Part shown: positions 8,949 to 17,728 of the stretch, in pieces
Position numbering within the stretch: position 1 is the first letter of the stretch
Layout of the letters: each line of letters opens with the position of its first letter
NCBI RefSeq assembly: GCF_017565405.1
Contig: NZ_JAGEKR010000019.1
Location: forward strand, 24,003 to 88,002
DNA length: 64,000 nucleotides
Direction: 5' to 3'
Source of the DNA: Allobranchiibius sp. CTAmp26
Lineage (GTDB): Bacteria; Actinomycetota; Actinomycetes; Actinomycetales; Dermatophilaceae
Position numbers and translations under genes: made by a program
The notes under the pieces: generated by a model
Told to the model about the DNA's origin: nothing
What the model saw: the letters and a program-made list of their open reading frames with translations, nothing else
Database searches by the model: none

Positions 8949-9000
8949 CCGGTTGTCAGCGAGTTTGCGGCGAATGCGCCACGAAACGGCTGACAACCGG
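8949..9000 (-). terminator. Hairpin terminator after the M6 protease gene
   Basis: CCGGTTGTCAGC (8949-8960) and GCTGACAACCGG (8989-9000) are perfect 12-bp complements. The 28-nt loop contains a further short GC stem. It starts 12 nt beyond the protease stop codon on the minus strand and precedes the VOC gene start, so it probably ends the protease transcript. Confidence 0.6.
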
Positions 9001-9011
9001 CCGATGTCCGG

Positions 9012-11360
9012 TTACTGGGTGCGCATCGTGCTGGTCGGGAACGACACCTGCAGGGAGTAGCCGTCACCCTGCTTCGACGCCACCTTGATCCGGGTGCCCG
9101 ACCCCGCGACCTTCACCGACCCGGCCGGGTTGGCCGCGTAGTAGTAGGCGTTGGGGTTCGTGTCGTCGAATGTCGACACGGCCGGCCGCGACGGCACCTG
9201 CGCCGCCAGGCCCTGCTTGTGCAGGGTGAAGGCGTCGGTGCGATCCAGGCCGAACGTCGCGTCGTACGGCTGGATCCGGTTGCTCACCGCGACCCCGTCC
9301 GGCCACACCATCGGCGTAGCGTGCGCGTCGACGGGCAGCACCAGTCCCCCACCGGGGTGGGCGGAGGTGTTGTTGTCCTTGAACTCGTTGTTCACGTACC
9401 AGATGAGCACGCCGTCCTGGTAGGGGAAGTGCTCGACCACGTCGGGGCGGCGGGGTCCGAAACCGAAGTTGTACGGGCCCTGCTTCAGCGTCGTGTCGTA
9501 TCCGTTGTAGCGACGCGACTCGGCCAGGTAGTAGTTGGACGCGACGCGGGTGTCGGTGCCGTTCATCCGGCTGAACCCCGCGGGTGTCCAGACCGAGCTC
9601 GCCGACTCCGCGCCGTCCGTGGTCGTCGTATCGCCGACCGTGGTGGCGATGTCGTCGAGGAACGCTCCGGCGCCGTTCGTGCCGCCGTCGGTCTGGTAGA
9701 GGAAGCGGAAGGTGACCTTCTTCCCGGCGTACGGCGTGAGGTCGTAGGACACCGTGCTCCACCCCGTGCTGGTGCCGGTCACCGGCGTCCCCACGTTGGT
9801 CCAGGCGGCGCCACCGTCGGTGGACACCTGGCCGTAGAGGTAGTCGTAGTCGGCCTCGATGTCGTACCAGGCCGACGCCGAGATCCTCCCGGACGTCGCC
9901 CCGGTCAGGTCGACCGACCGCGTCAGGCTGTTGTTGAGGTCGTCGTCGCGCCCCGACCACCACTCGTACGAACCGGTCTTCGGGGTGTTGTACTTCGTCG
10001 CGATCGTCTTGTCCGGCAAGGAGACCGCGAGGGTCTGCGGCTTGGTGGCGCTGTCCTGGTCGGCCGGGCCGAGCGAGACCTTGCCGGAGTTGCCGTAGCG
10101 CACCGTCTGGGTGTCGGACCAGCCGAGCTGGGTCTTCTCCCACGCGCCCATGTAGCCCGGGGTGGTGCCGATGGCGTTGCCGCCGTGGTTCAGCCACGAG
10201 CCGCTGTTCATCAGGCTCCAGAACGACACGCTGTTGGTGCTGGTGTTGGTGGTGTCGTAGAGGTCGGGCAGGCCCAGGTCGTGGCCGTACTCGTGCGCGA
10301 AGACGCCGAGGCCGCCGTTCTCCGGCTCGGTGGTGTAGTCGCGGATCCAGATGCCGGTGTCGCCGATCTGGGTGCCCCCGTTGAGGTTGCCCGTTGGGCC
10401 GGCCTTGCCGGCGCCGGTCTGCACGGCCCAGCGGTGCGACCAGATGGCGTCGGCGCCCTGCGCGCCGCCGCCGGCCTCTTCGCCCTCGCCGGCGTGGATG
10501 GCCTGGAAGTGGTCGATGTAACCGTCCGGCTCGTTGAAGTTGCCGTCGTGGTCGTAGTCGTAGCGGTCCCAGACGTCGTACTTCTTCAGCTCGGTCTTGA
10601 TCTGCGCGGCCGTCTTCCCGGCCGACTTCTGGGCGTTGTACCAACCCGTCGCCGTGTCGCCGATATAGGACCAGTAGCGGTCGGCCTCCGAGCCGGTGTT
10701 CGAGCCGTACCGCGCCTCGTTGTACGGGACCGTCACCCAGTCCGAGACGTCGCCCTGGGCCTTGTACCGACCCTGCGACTGGGACTTGTAGAAGTTCGAG
10801 AAGCTCTCGCCGGTGGTCCCGAACATCATGTTCTTGTAGTGCGCCTGGTTGAAGTCCTTCTCCCAGTACGTCGAGTTGTCGTCGGACGCGGTGCCGTCGA
10901 TGGTGCGGTCCGGCTCGGGGATCTGGTTGTGCTGCGGGCCTGCTGCACCACCGGCGGTCGGGTCGACCTTGGAGCCGAAGTCGGTGAGGACCGTGAAGAT
11001 GTTCGCCGTCTGCTCGGGGTCGTACTCGACGTACTTGGGCTTGGCAGCCTTCGCGTTCTTGCCGCGCGCCTTCTGCTGGGCGACCGTCCGCTTGCCGTCG
11101 TCGACGACGATCACCCGCTTGCCATTGATCGTGGCGGTCTTGGCCTCGCCCTTGATGAGCTTGTCGACCGCGGTACGCCGCAGCTCGGCCTGCTTGCTCT
11201 GCAGCGGGTCCGGCTTGTTGTCGGGACGGACGACGGTGCTGGGCGATGTGCCACCACCCGATGTCGGTGCGCCTCCGGTCGACGCCGCGTAGGTCACTCC
11301 CGGTGCGAGCGCCATGGCCGTCGCGGCCAGGGCGCCCGTCATGAGCACGGTTCGCTTCAC
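9012..11360 (-). CDS. Secreted immune-inhibitor-A-type metalloprotease (peptidase M6)
   Basis: This 782-residue exported protease has a signal peptide (MKRTVLMTGALAATAMALAP... with AYA|AS-like cleavage). A propeptide runs to about residue 140. The M6 catalytic domain has the zinc motif HEYGHDLGLPDLYD near residue 355. A beta-rich C-terminal part has an immunoglobulin/carbohydrate-like segment (ITSEIEADYDYLYG-type: YDIEADYDYLYGQVSTDGG) as in InhA, and ends without a sortase signal. M6 enzymes degrade host or environmental proteins. The gene is alone, with a hairpin after it. The calcium sites usual for the family may lie in its Asp-rich YDYDHDGNFNEPDGYID. Confidence 0.9.
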   Translation of the reverse strand: MKRTVLMTGALAATAMALAPGVTYAASTGGAPTSGGGTSPSTVVRPDNKPDPLQSKQAELRRTAVDKLIKGEAKTATINGKRVIVVDDGKRTVAQQKARGKNAKAAKPKYVEYDPEQTANIFTVLTDFGSKVDPTAGGAAGPQHNQIPEPDRTIDGTASDDNSTYWEKDFNQAHYKNMMFGTTGESFSNFYKSQSQGRYKAQGDVSDWVTVPYNEARYGSNTGSEADRYWSYIGDTATGWYNAQKSAGKTAAQIKTELKKYDVWDRYDYDHDGNFNEPDGYIDHFQAIHAGEGEEAGGGAQGADAIWSHRWAVQTGAGKAGPTGNLNGGTQIGDTGIWIRDYTTEPENGGLGVFAHEYGHDLGLPDLYDTTNTSTNSVSFWSLMNSGSWLNHGGNAIGTTPGYMGAWEKTQLGWSDTQTVRYGNSGKVSLGPADQDSATKPQTLAVSLPDKTIATKYNTPKTGSYEWWSGRDDDLNNSLTRSVDLTGATSGRISASAWYDIEADYDYLYGQVSTDGGAAWTNVGTPVTGTSTGWSTVSYDLTPYAGKKVTFRFLYQTDGGTNGAGAFLDDIATTVGDTTTTDGAESASSVWTPAGFSRMNGTDTRVASNYYLAESRRYNGYDTTLKQGPYNFGFGPRRPDVVEHFPYQDGVLIWYVNNEFKDNNTSAHPGGGLVLPVDAHATPMVWPDGVAVSNRIQPYDATFGLDRTDAFTLHKQGLAAQVPSRPAVSTFDDTNPNAYYYAANPAGSVKVAGSGTRIKVASKQGDGYSLQVSFPTSTMRTQ

Positions 11361-11531
11361 GTTTCCTCCTGGATGTCGCCGGCCGCGGGATGTGGCGGCG
11401 GGCGCCGTCAGTGTCGGCTCACCGACCGGAGTTTCAGAAGGGTCTCGGCGCGTTCTGCGTCGGAAACTGACAGAGAGTTGACCTTTTCCTGACTGTTTCC
11501 TGTGTACCCGTGATTATGAGGCGCCCGCAGC

Positions 11532-12314
11532 TCAACGTCGGCTGCGCAGGCCCCTCAGGTCTCGCTCGGCGATGAGGCGGTGCTCCCACTCCTCGTTGAC
11601 GACCGCCTGCAGACACCGGCGCACGGGGTAGCGACCGGGCGTCGGATATCCCGGCCCACTCAGGTGCGTCTCGCCCGCGAGCTGTTCGTCGGTGAGGTCG
11701 GCGAGCAGCTTCCGCACGACGGCGGTCCGGTCGTTGCGCAGCTCGAGCAGCTGCTCCAGCGTCGGGCGGGCGGAACGATCGTTCGGCACATCGTGGTCGT
11801 TCGGGTCGTGCTCGTCATGCGGCAGCCCGAGGGCGTCGTACGGCGAAGGGTCATGCAGGACAGCGCGTTTCGCCCATGCGTCCACCACGAAGACCAGGTG
11901 CCGCAGGGTCTCGATGAACGACCACTCGCCGTCGACCCGCTCGTGCAGCGCGTCCGGTGGGAGCGTCTGCGCCAGGGCGACGGTCGGCGGCCAGGAGGCC
12001 TCGATGACCCGCCACGCCTCCCGAAAACCGTCGGCATCGGTGGGCCGCAGCTTCACGCGTTCGGGATACCGCCGGTCCAACTCGGCCTCGACGAACGGCG
12101 TGACGTCGACGCCGTTGACGATCAGATTGCGCACCATGCCGTCCAGCTCGAGATCCGTCAGATCGGCGCCCCGAAGCCTCGCTCCGGCCAGGTAGACGTT
12201 GCGCATCCGCACCCCGGTCAGGTCGACCTGCTCGAAGGACGACCCGGACAGATCGACTCTCGTGAACTGCGAACCGCCCAGGTCCGCGTCGCTGAACTCC
12301 TTGAAATCATTCAT
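11532..12314 (-). CDS. Pentapeptide-repeat / DinB-like fusion protein
   Basis: This 260-residue protein starts with a run of pentapeptide-like units (residues about 5-60: FSDADLGGSQFTRVDLSG, then SSFEQVDLTG and ARLRGADLTD). A four-helix DinB-like domain follows, with GEWSFIETLRHLVFVVDAW and the later EWEHRLIAERDL. In DinB enzymes three His residues bind a metal; here His occurs in both segments, plus an insert rich in His/Asp (PHDEHDPNDHDVPND). The DinB family includes mycothiol- and bacillithiol-dependent transferases, but no substrate can be assigned. The insert is unusual. Confidence 0.75.
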   Translation of the reverse strand: MNDFKEFSDADLGGSQFTRVDLSGSSFEQVDLTGVRMRNVYLAGARLRGADLTDLELDGMVRNLIVNGVDVTPFVEAELDRRYPERVKLRPTDADGFREAWRVIEASWPPTVALAQTLPPDALHERVDGEWSFIETLRHLVFVVDAWAKRAVLHDPSPYDALGLPHDEHDPNDHDVPNDRSARPTLEQLLELRNDRTAVVRKLLADLTDEQLAGETHLSGPGYPTPGRYPVRRCLQAVVNEEWEHRLIAERDLRGLRSRR

Positions 12315-12369
12315 ACGGCGACCCTGCCACCGTCCACCGACGGACGTCAGCCGTCAGCCACCCCCGCGA

Positions 12370-12413
12370 GTGTCCGCACTCCCGCGCACCCGTACACACG
12401 GAAGTGCGGACAC
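12370..12413. terminator. Inverted repeat between the DinB-like and EVE-like genes
   Basis: GTGTCCGCACT (12370-12380) pairs perfectly with AGTGCGGACAC (12403-12413) around a 22-nt loop. It is 13 nt beyond the EVE-like gene's stop on the minus strand and upstream of the DinB-like gene's start, so it could be a terminator or a regulatory dyad. Confidence 0.45.
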
Positions 12414-12426
12414 CCGGAGAAACCGT

Positions 12427-12864
12427 TCATCCCTGCGGCTCGGGCCACCCGTCGAGGAGCTTCTCGATATCGGCCAACTGCACCGTGGAGACCCACGAGG
12501 GGTTGGAGCCGACCGGCAGCCTCTGCACCTCCAGGTCGTCGATCCCCGTCGCGCGCAGCTCGTCGTCCGACAGCGTGTCGTGCAGAAGAGGAAGGTGCAG
12601 GCTCACGTCACCCTGCGCCTCACTCGTCACCCACCCCACGCCGGCGATCCCGCGCGTCACCGTGCCGCCTCCCGCGGACACCCACAGGATCGCCCTGTGA
12701 CCTGGTTGCATCATCCGGCTGCGGTAGTTGTCGGCCACGCACCAGTCGCGCACGACGTGCGGCCGGTGCGCGAGGAGGGCATGGCGTAAGCGCGGGTGTT
12801 GCTGCGGGTCGCACTTGATCACCCAGGCGCCGAGGTTGTCCTCGGTGATCTTGCGCTGGGCCAC
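12427..12864 (-). CDS. EVE-domain-like protein
   Basis: This 145-residue protein looks like a single EVE domain, part of the PUA-like fold used to bind modified nucleic-acid bases. It has the early Trp (NLGAWVIKCDP), a middle segment ending in PGHRAILWVSAGGG and the following GIAGVGWVTSE strand. The C-terminal part (LADIEKLLDGWPEPQG) caps the fold. Some EVE proteins sit in restriction or defence loci, but the neighbours here are housekeeping or unknown. Assignment rests on the W-x-IK and GIxGxG pattern, so it is moderately certain. Confidence 0.6.
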   Translation of the reverse strand: MAQRKITEDNLGAWVIKCDPQQHPRLRHALLAHRPHVVRDWCVADNYRSRMMQPGHRAILWVSAGGGTVTRGIAGVGWVTSEAQGDVSLHLPLLHDTLSDDELRATGIDDLEVQRLPVGSNPSWVSTVQLADIEKLLDGWPEPQG

Positions 12865-12900
12865 CGTCCAGTCCTATCAGCCGCAGACGCCGGACACCCG

Positions 12901-13416
12901 ATGGGAACGACGCACAATGACACCGTGCCGGATCAGGACCCTCCCCCGCTGACCGACGACGGACACCACATCGTCGTGAACGGTCGCAAATGGCGCGCGA
13001 CGGACCCCGACATCCCCGATGCCCTGCGCAAGGAACTGGTCGCCGAACTCATGAGCGCCCGCCGCGACGTGCGCACCGACGCCGCGTCGGCCCGGCCGCG
13101 GGTCCAGGACGCGAAGGTCGCGCTCGGCGAGCGCGGTGACCCGTGGTGGGACCCGACGATCGACGGCCGCCGTACGAGGCTCGCCGCGACCATGCGCACC
13201 TTGCTCCGGCACCGCGACGCCGAGGCGACCATCTGCCCGAGTGACGCCGCCCGGGTCGTCGGTGGCGCGTCGTGGCGGGACCTGATGGACACCGCGCGAT
13301 CGGTCGCGGCCGAGCTGGCCGAGCAGGGCGTGGTCGTCGTGCGCCAGCGCGGCGCGGACGTGGACCTGGCCACGGCAGTCGGCCCGGTACGCCTGGCGCG
13401 CGGGTCCCGCTGGTAG
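12901..13416 (+). CDS. DUF3253 protein with Tol-like N-terminal segment
   Basis: This protein of up to 171 residues combines two conserved actinobacterial pieces. The N-terminal piece (HHIVVNGRKWRATDPDIPDAL, RVQDAKVALGERG) is often annotated as biopolymer transporter Tol but has no membrane segment here. The C-terminal DUF3253 has ATICPSDAARVVGG, SWRDLMDTAR and VGPVRLARG. DUF3253 resembles a winged helix. The role is unknown. The start is uncertain: ATG 12901 is given, and GTG 12925 also fits homologue lengths. It is divergent from the EVE-like gene. Confidence 0.7.
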   Translation: MGTTHNDTVPDQDPPPLTDDGHHIVVNGRKWRATDPDIPDALRKELVAELMSARRDVRTDAASARPRVQDAKVALGERGDPWWDPTIDGRRTRLAATMRTLLRHRDAEATICPSDAARVVGGASWRDLMDTARSVAAELAEQGVVVVRQRGADVDLATAVGPVRLARGSRW

Positions 13417-13543
13417 CCGCCGGCCGCGTTTGCCATGTACGGGGTGCGGGCTGCCCCGCTCCGGGTGTCCAATTCGATGACGGCCGTTCGTTCTGTTGAT
13501 GTCGGCACAACCGGCGCCGGCGAGGAATCCAAGGAGGCACGTC

Positions 13544-13924
13544 ATGCCGCAATACGCAGCGCTGATCTATGAGCAGGGCGACCCGGACTGGTCGAATCTG
13601 GACACGCCGGAGAAGCAGCGGACCATGGCCGACTACGGCGCGTTCGGCGCCACGGCGGCTGCCGTGATGAGGGGCGGCGCCGCCCTCTACCCGACGACGA
13701 CGGCGACCACCGTCCGCGTCGAGGGTGGAGCCGGCGGCCCGGGTGGTGAGGTGATCACCAGTGACGGGCCGTTCGCGGAGTCCAAAGAGGTCCTCACCGG
13801 GTTCTACCTGATGGAGTGCGCCGACCTGGACGAGGCGGTGCGCTGGGCCGCGCAGATCCCCGCGGCGCGGACCGGACAAGTGGAGCTGCGTCCGGTGATC
13901 GACTTTGGCTCCCCGAACGGCTGA
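13544..13924 (+). CDS. YCII-related (DGPF) domain protein
   Basis: This 126-residue protein has the YCII fold and the DGPF motif (SDGPFAESKEVLTGFYLMEC), with AALIYEQGD at the start and VELRPVIDF at the end. DGPF proteins are nearly always encoded next to an ECF sigma factor of the ECF42 type, as here, and are thought to act with it, though the biochemistry is not settled. The ATG at 13544 follows AAGGAGG at ideal spacing, which decides it over an upstream start. Its 3' end overlaps the sigma gene by 20 nt. Confidence 0.85.
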   Translation: MPQYAALIYEQGDPDWSNLDTPEKQRTMADYGAFGATAAAVMRGGAALYPTTTATTVRVEGGAGGPGGEVITSDGPFAESKEVLTGFYLMECADLDEAVRWAAQIPAARTGQVELRPVIDFGSPNG

Positions 13925-15227
13925 CCGGAGCGAGCACGCGGCCCTCTCGCGCCTGCTGCGCGACGAGGGTCCGCGTGTGCTGGCCACGCTCATCCGCACC
14001 ACCGGTTCGTGGCAGCTCGCCGAAGACGCCGTGCAGGACGCTGCCGAGCGGGCCCTACGGACCTGGGCGCGTGACGGCGTGCCGGCCCAGCCACGCGCCT
14101 GGCTGACCCTGACCGCACGCCGCTGCGCCATCGACGCCCTCCGACGAGAGACGGCGCGTGCGGGCAAGGAGGCCGAGGCGAGCCGCTCGCTGTCGCTCCT
14201 GGAGGACCTGCGGACCGACGCTGCGCACGACGTCGTCGAGCCCTCATGGATGATGCGCGACGACATGCTGCGGCTGCTCTTCACGTGCTGCCATCCGTGC
14301 CTGCCGGTGCAGGCGCAGGCCGCGTTGGCCCTGCGCACATTGTGCGGACTGACCACTGCCGAGGTCGCCAGCGCGTTGCTCGTGCCCGAGCCGACCATGG
14401 CCAAACGCCTGACCCGGGCGAAACGCAAGATCACCGTCGCAGCCATCCCTTACCGAGCCCCGACGGGTGACGAACTGCCGACCCGCCTGGCCGGCGTGGC
14501 GGCCACCATCTACCTGCTCTTCAACGAGGGGTACCACGCAACCGGGGGCACCAGCGCGATGCGCCGGCAGCTCACCGCCGAAGCCATCCGACTCGCCACC
14601 CTGGTCGACGAGCTGCTGCCAGGCCGGATCGAGGTGCTCGGACTGCGGGCTTTGCTCCACCTGCAGGATGCGCGCGCTCCCGCGCGGGTCGACGCACACG
14701 GTGACCTCGTGCTGCTTCGCGATCAGGACCGGACCGCTTGGGATACCGGCCAGATCCGGCTCGGGCTGTCCCTGCTCGGCCAGTGCCTGCGACACGTCAC
14801 CGACCGGCCGAACCAGTACACCGTTCAGGCGGCGATCGCGGCGTGCCACGACCTGGCGCCGTCCTGGGAACGCACCAACTGGGCGGCCATCGTCAGCTGG
14901 TACGACGTGCTGGTCGCCATCACTCACACCCCCGTCGTGCGCCTCAACCGGGCCATCGCCATCGGTGAACTGCGCGGCCCCGTCGCGGCCCTCGCCGAAC
15001 TGGAGCGGATCTCCTACCTGGACGGCTACCTGCCGGCCGTCGCGGCCCGCGCCGAGCTTCTCGCCCGGGCCGGCCGCGACGCCGAGGCGCTGGACGCCTT
15101 CGCGACGGCGATGCGGCTGCCCGGCAACGACGCCGCCAAGCACGCGGTCGCGAAGCGTTTCGACGAGCTCGCGACCGTCGTGGCGCAGGGATCCAGTGCT
15201 CAGCGGCCGCAGTCCTCGCTGCCGTGA
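13905..15227 (+). CDS. ECF42-type sigma factor with SHCT C-terminal domain
   Basis: This 440-residue protein starts with sigma region 2 (GSWQLAEDAVQDAAERALRTW) and region 4 (GLTTAEVASALLVPEPTMAKRLTRAK). A long C-terminal domain follows, rich in TPR-like helices and starting ATIYLLFNEGYHAT. This architecture is the ECF42 group, which lacks an anti-sigma factor and is controlled through its own C-terminal domain. It overlaps the YCII gene by 20 nt. The start is a TTG at 13905; no later ATG or GTG preserves region 2. Its regulon is not evident here. Confidence 0.85.
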   Translation: MAPRTADRSEHAALSRLLRDEGPRVLATLIRTTGSWQLAEDAVQDAAERALRTWARDGVPAQPRAWLTLTARRCAIDALRRETARAGKEAEASRSLSLLEDLRTDAAHDVVEPSWMMRDDMLRLLFTCCHPCLPVQAQAALALRTLCGLTTAEVASALLVPEPTMAKRLTRAKRKITVAAIPYRAPTGDELPTRLAGVAATIYLLFNEGYHATGGTSAMRRQLTAEAIRLATLVDELLPGRIEVLGLRALLHLQDARAPARVDAHGDLVLLRDQDRTAWDTGQIRLGLSLLGQCLRHVTDRPNQYTVQAAIAACHDLAPSWERTNWAAIVSWYDVLVAITHTPVVRLNRAIAIGELRGPVAALAELERISYLDGYLPAVAARAELLARAGRDAEALDAFATAMRLPGNDAAKHAVAKRFDELATVVAQGSSAQRPQSSLP

Positions 15228-15273
15228 CGGGCCAACGGCACGGCAGCACCGGCACGAAGCGCCCATCGACCGT

Positions 15274-15807
15274 CTAGCGGAAGAACAGCGCCATCCAGAC
15301 ATCGTCCACGTAGGAACCGTCCGGCAGCCTGATCTCGTCGATCAGGCGACCTTCTTCGACGAACCCGTGTCTGTCATACAGCGTCAGCGCAACGGAATTG
15401 GTCGACAACGCGCGCAGCCCCAGCTTGCGCACTCCACGTCGACGGGCTTCCTCGATCGCGGCTTCGATCAGGAGTGACGCGATGCCTCGGCCTCGAGCGG
15501 ACGGTGAGACGGCGAGGGCATCGAAGTGCAGCACGTGCTCGTTGGAGACCACCCGCATGTGGCGCGCTACTCGGGCATATCCGACGACGTGGCCGTCGAC
15601 CTCCGCGACGACGACATCTTCGGGTCTGCGCCATTGTGTGAAGAACGGCAGCGACGCATCCTGGGGTGGGGTGACCCACAGTTCCGGCGGCCACGACTCG
15701 GCGTCCAGGACGGCCAACACACGATCGTCATCGGGGGCAGCGGGACGGATCACCACAGGACCAGGAGTGAGACCGTCATGGCTGCTCGACCTCGGCTCGT
15801 CTGACAT
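15274..15807 (-). CDS. GNAT-family N-acetyltransferase
   Basis: This 177-residue enzyme should transfer an acetyl group from acetyl-CoA to an amine. The CoA-binding motif A is clear (ALAVSPSARGRGIASLLIEAA), preceded by HFDALAV. The C-terminal helix-strand (ALTLYDRHGFVEEGRL) is also typical. The acceptor is unknown; the family includes protein and small-molecule acetylases. The ATG at 15807 begins MSDEPRSSSHDG, and a longer reading frame upstream has no domain. It is divergent from the pterin-dehydratase fusion gene, 168 nt away. Confidence 0.8.
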   Translation of the reverse strand: MSDEPRSSSHDGLTPGPVVIRPAAPDDDRVLAVLDAESWPPELWVTPPQDASLPFFTQWRRPEDVVVAEVDGHVVGYARVARHMRVVSNEHVLHFDALAVSPSARGRGIASLLIEAAIEEARRRGVRKLGLRALSTNSVALTLYDRHGFVEEGRLIDEIRLPDGSYVDDVWMALFFR

Positions 15808-15975
15808 GCCCTCACCGTATGGCTCGATCGCCGCGACAACCCTCCCGGCGTGGGAGCGACCTCGGAACGTCGGAGCGACACGGTGTGTCGGTGGGCCGTG
15901 CCAGGATCGGCGATCCGGACAGCTGCCCTGGGACGTCCCATACGGTCCCAGCCGATCGGACAGAAGGTGACGCCA

Positions 15976-16674
15976 GTGAGCGACCACATGGACAGCCCGC
16001 CCGACCCGAAGCACACCTTGACGGAGTTGGAGGTGGTCGGCGAACAGCTGGCCGACTGGCGGATGCTGATCGACCGGCTGCACGCCAGCTTCGACACCGG
16101 TGATTTCCGCACCGCGGTCGAACTCGTGGACGCCGTCACGCTGGTCGCTGAGGAGATGAATCATCATCCCGACCTCGACCTGGCCTACGGGCGGCTCGAC
16201 GTCCGGCTGATCAGCCACGACGTCGGCGGGGTGACCTCGCGCGACGTGGCGCTGGCCAGGGCCATCAGCGAGCTGGCCCGAGCAGCCGGGGCCACCTCGC
16301 ATCCGGAGCGCACCAGCGTCCTCGAACTGGGCCTCGATTCGGCCGACGAGGCGCAGATCAGGCCGTTCTGGGCGGCCCTGCTCGACTACGACACGGTGCA
16401 GGCCTGGGGGGAGTTCCAGCTCCGCGACGCCACCGGACGTCGGGCGTCGATCTGGTTCCAGCCCACCGGGGCCCACGACGTTCCGCGGCAGCGTTGGCAC
16501 CTCGACCTGCGCATCCCGCCCGAGGTGGTGCAGGGCCGCATCGCTGCCGCGATCGAAGCCGGCGGCGAGCTGGTCGACGACACTGCCGCGCCGGCGTTCT
16601 GGGTGCTGGCCGACCCGCAGGGCAACCGCGCCTGTCTGACCACGTGGGAGGGCCGGGAGGCGCACGACGGGTGA
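15976..16674 (+). CDS. Pterin-4a-carbinolamine dehydratase fused to a VOC domain
   Basis: The first half (about residues 15-110) matches 4a-hydroxytetrahydrobiopterin dehydratase. It has EEMNHHPDLDLAYGRLDVRL then SHDVGGVTSRDVALA, giving the His-His-Pro and H...T..D catalytic pattern. The enzyme dehydrates the 4a-hydroxy pterin formed by aromatic hydroxylases. The second half (about 120-232) is a glyoxalase/VOC-like module (LGLDSADEAQIRPFWAALLDY, ending FWVLADPQGNRACL). The substrate of that half is unknown. Start is GTG 15976, 8 nt after GAAGG; GTG 15967 and ATG 15988 are alternatives. Confidence 0.8.
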   Translation: MSDHMDSPPDPKHTLTELEVVGEQLADWRMLIDRLHASFDTGDFRTAVELVDAVTLVAEEMNHHPDLDLAYGRLDVRLISHDVGGVTSRDVALARAISELARAAGATSHPERTSVLELGLDSADEAQIRPFWAALLDYDTVQAWGEFQLRDATGRRASIWFQPTGAHDVPRQRWHLDLRIPPEVVQGRIAAAIEAGGELVDDTAAPAFWVLADPQGNRACLTTWEGREAHDG

Positions 16675-16765
16675 GAGACGTGTCGGCGACCGAGATCGAC
16701 CTGCTGAGAAGGATCTCGCACACCCCTCGACGCGAGGGGTGATCCGCTAGGGTTTCCGCAGATCG

Positions 16766-16778
16766 GGAACATTGTTCC
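16766..16778. promoter_or_regulatory. Candidate IclR-type operator upstream of the regulator gene
   Basis: The palindrome GGAAC-ATT-GTTCC lies 46 nt before the iclR-family start at 16824. IclR proteins often bind GGAA/TTCC dyads. A related dyad overlaps the predicted start site of glcD (17766-17781), which suggests that one protein binds both. Binding is inferred. Confidence 0.45.
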
Positions 16779-16823
16779 AGGTGGCAGGCCGCCGCGCGCA
16801 CGGCGACGGGGAGAGGTGGCTGG

Positions 16824-17609
16824 GTGCCTCAGAACAATGAGTCAAGCGGAGTGCAGTCGGTCAGCCGCGCGTTCGTCATCCTCGAGACTCTCGCTCAGGC
16901 CGGCGGATTCGCGACCATTTCGCAGCTGGCCAGCACCACCCGGATTCCGCTCGCCACCATTCATCGGCTGCTGCGATCGCTCGTCGATGAGGGGTATGTG
17001 CGCCAGGACCCTTCGCATCGGTATGCACTGGGCTCCCGGCTGATCCGGCTCGGAGACGTCGCTCGCCAAGCGCACAGCGTCTGGGCTCAACCCAGGTTGC
17101 AGGCGCTGGTGGACGAGATCGGCGAGACGGCGAATCTTGCCGGTCTCGAGGGCGATGCCGTCGTCTACGTGGCGCAAGCGCCGTCCCCGTACGCGGTTCG
17201 GATGTTCACCGAGGTGGGCCGCCGCGTCTCTGCCCACTCCACCGGAGTCGGCAAGGTGCTGCTGGCCCAGCTCGGCGACGACGACGTACGTCGGTTGGTG
17301 CAGCGCACGGGGATGCCGGCCAGTACGGAGCACACCATCGGCAACCTCGCCGAGCTCATTCTCGAACTGGGCCGGATCCGGCAACTCGGCTACGGAGTCG
17401 ACGAGGACGAGCACGAACTGGGCGTGCGATGTGTCGCCGTCCCACTCCACGATGCCCCGGGCAACCTCGCCATCTCGGTGTCCGGACCGTCCGGGCGGCT
17501 CACCCGGGCTCGCATCGAACAGATCGTCCCGGCCCTGCACCGCGTCGCCACCGAACTGAGCCAGGATCTCTCGGAGGCGCGGGTGGGTGACCGCGCGGCG
17601 GTGCTCTGA
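16824..17609 (+). CDS. IclR-family transcriptional regulator of the glycolate operon
   Basis: This 261-residue protein has an N-terminal winged helix (ISQLASTTRIPLATIHRLLRSL, residues about 30-60) and the IclR effector domain with YVRQDPSHRYALGSRLIRLG, a linker, and the ligand-pocket segments AHSTGVGKVLLAQL and GVRCVAVPLHD. IclR regulators commonly sense small carboxylic acids. Its position 200 nt upstream of glcD, in the same direction, makes it the likely regulator of the glcDEF operon. Whether it represses or activates is not clear. GTG-ATG alternatives: I use ATG 16824 (MPQNNESSG). Confidence 0.85.
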   Translation: MPQNNESSGVQSVSRAFVILETLAQAGGFATISQLASTTRIPLATIHRLLRSLVDEGYVRQDPSHRYALGSRLIRLGDVARQAHSVWAQPRLQALVDEIGETANLAGLEGDAVVYVAQAPSPYAVRMFTEVGRRVSAHSTGVGKVLLAQLGDDDVRRLVQRTGMPASTEHTIGNLAELILELGRIRQLGYGVDEDEHELGVRCVAVPLHDAPGNLAISVSGPSGRLTRARIEQIVPALHRVATELSQDLSEARVGDRAAVL

Positions 17610-17728
17610 AGCCAGGCCCGACGTCGTCCCCGCGGTGACCGCGGGTGCGGTCGACCGACCTGATCCGACACGGATTCGCAACGTTCACCCTGCCCACCGC
17701 GAGGTGCGCCGTGGTGCATCGCACCCCA

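Noticed and set aside
9219..11492. Long plus-strand frame opposite the M6 protease
   Set aside because: High-GC third-position bias opens antisense frames; it has no domain, and the minus frame has a signal peptide and zinc motif.
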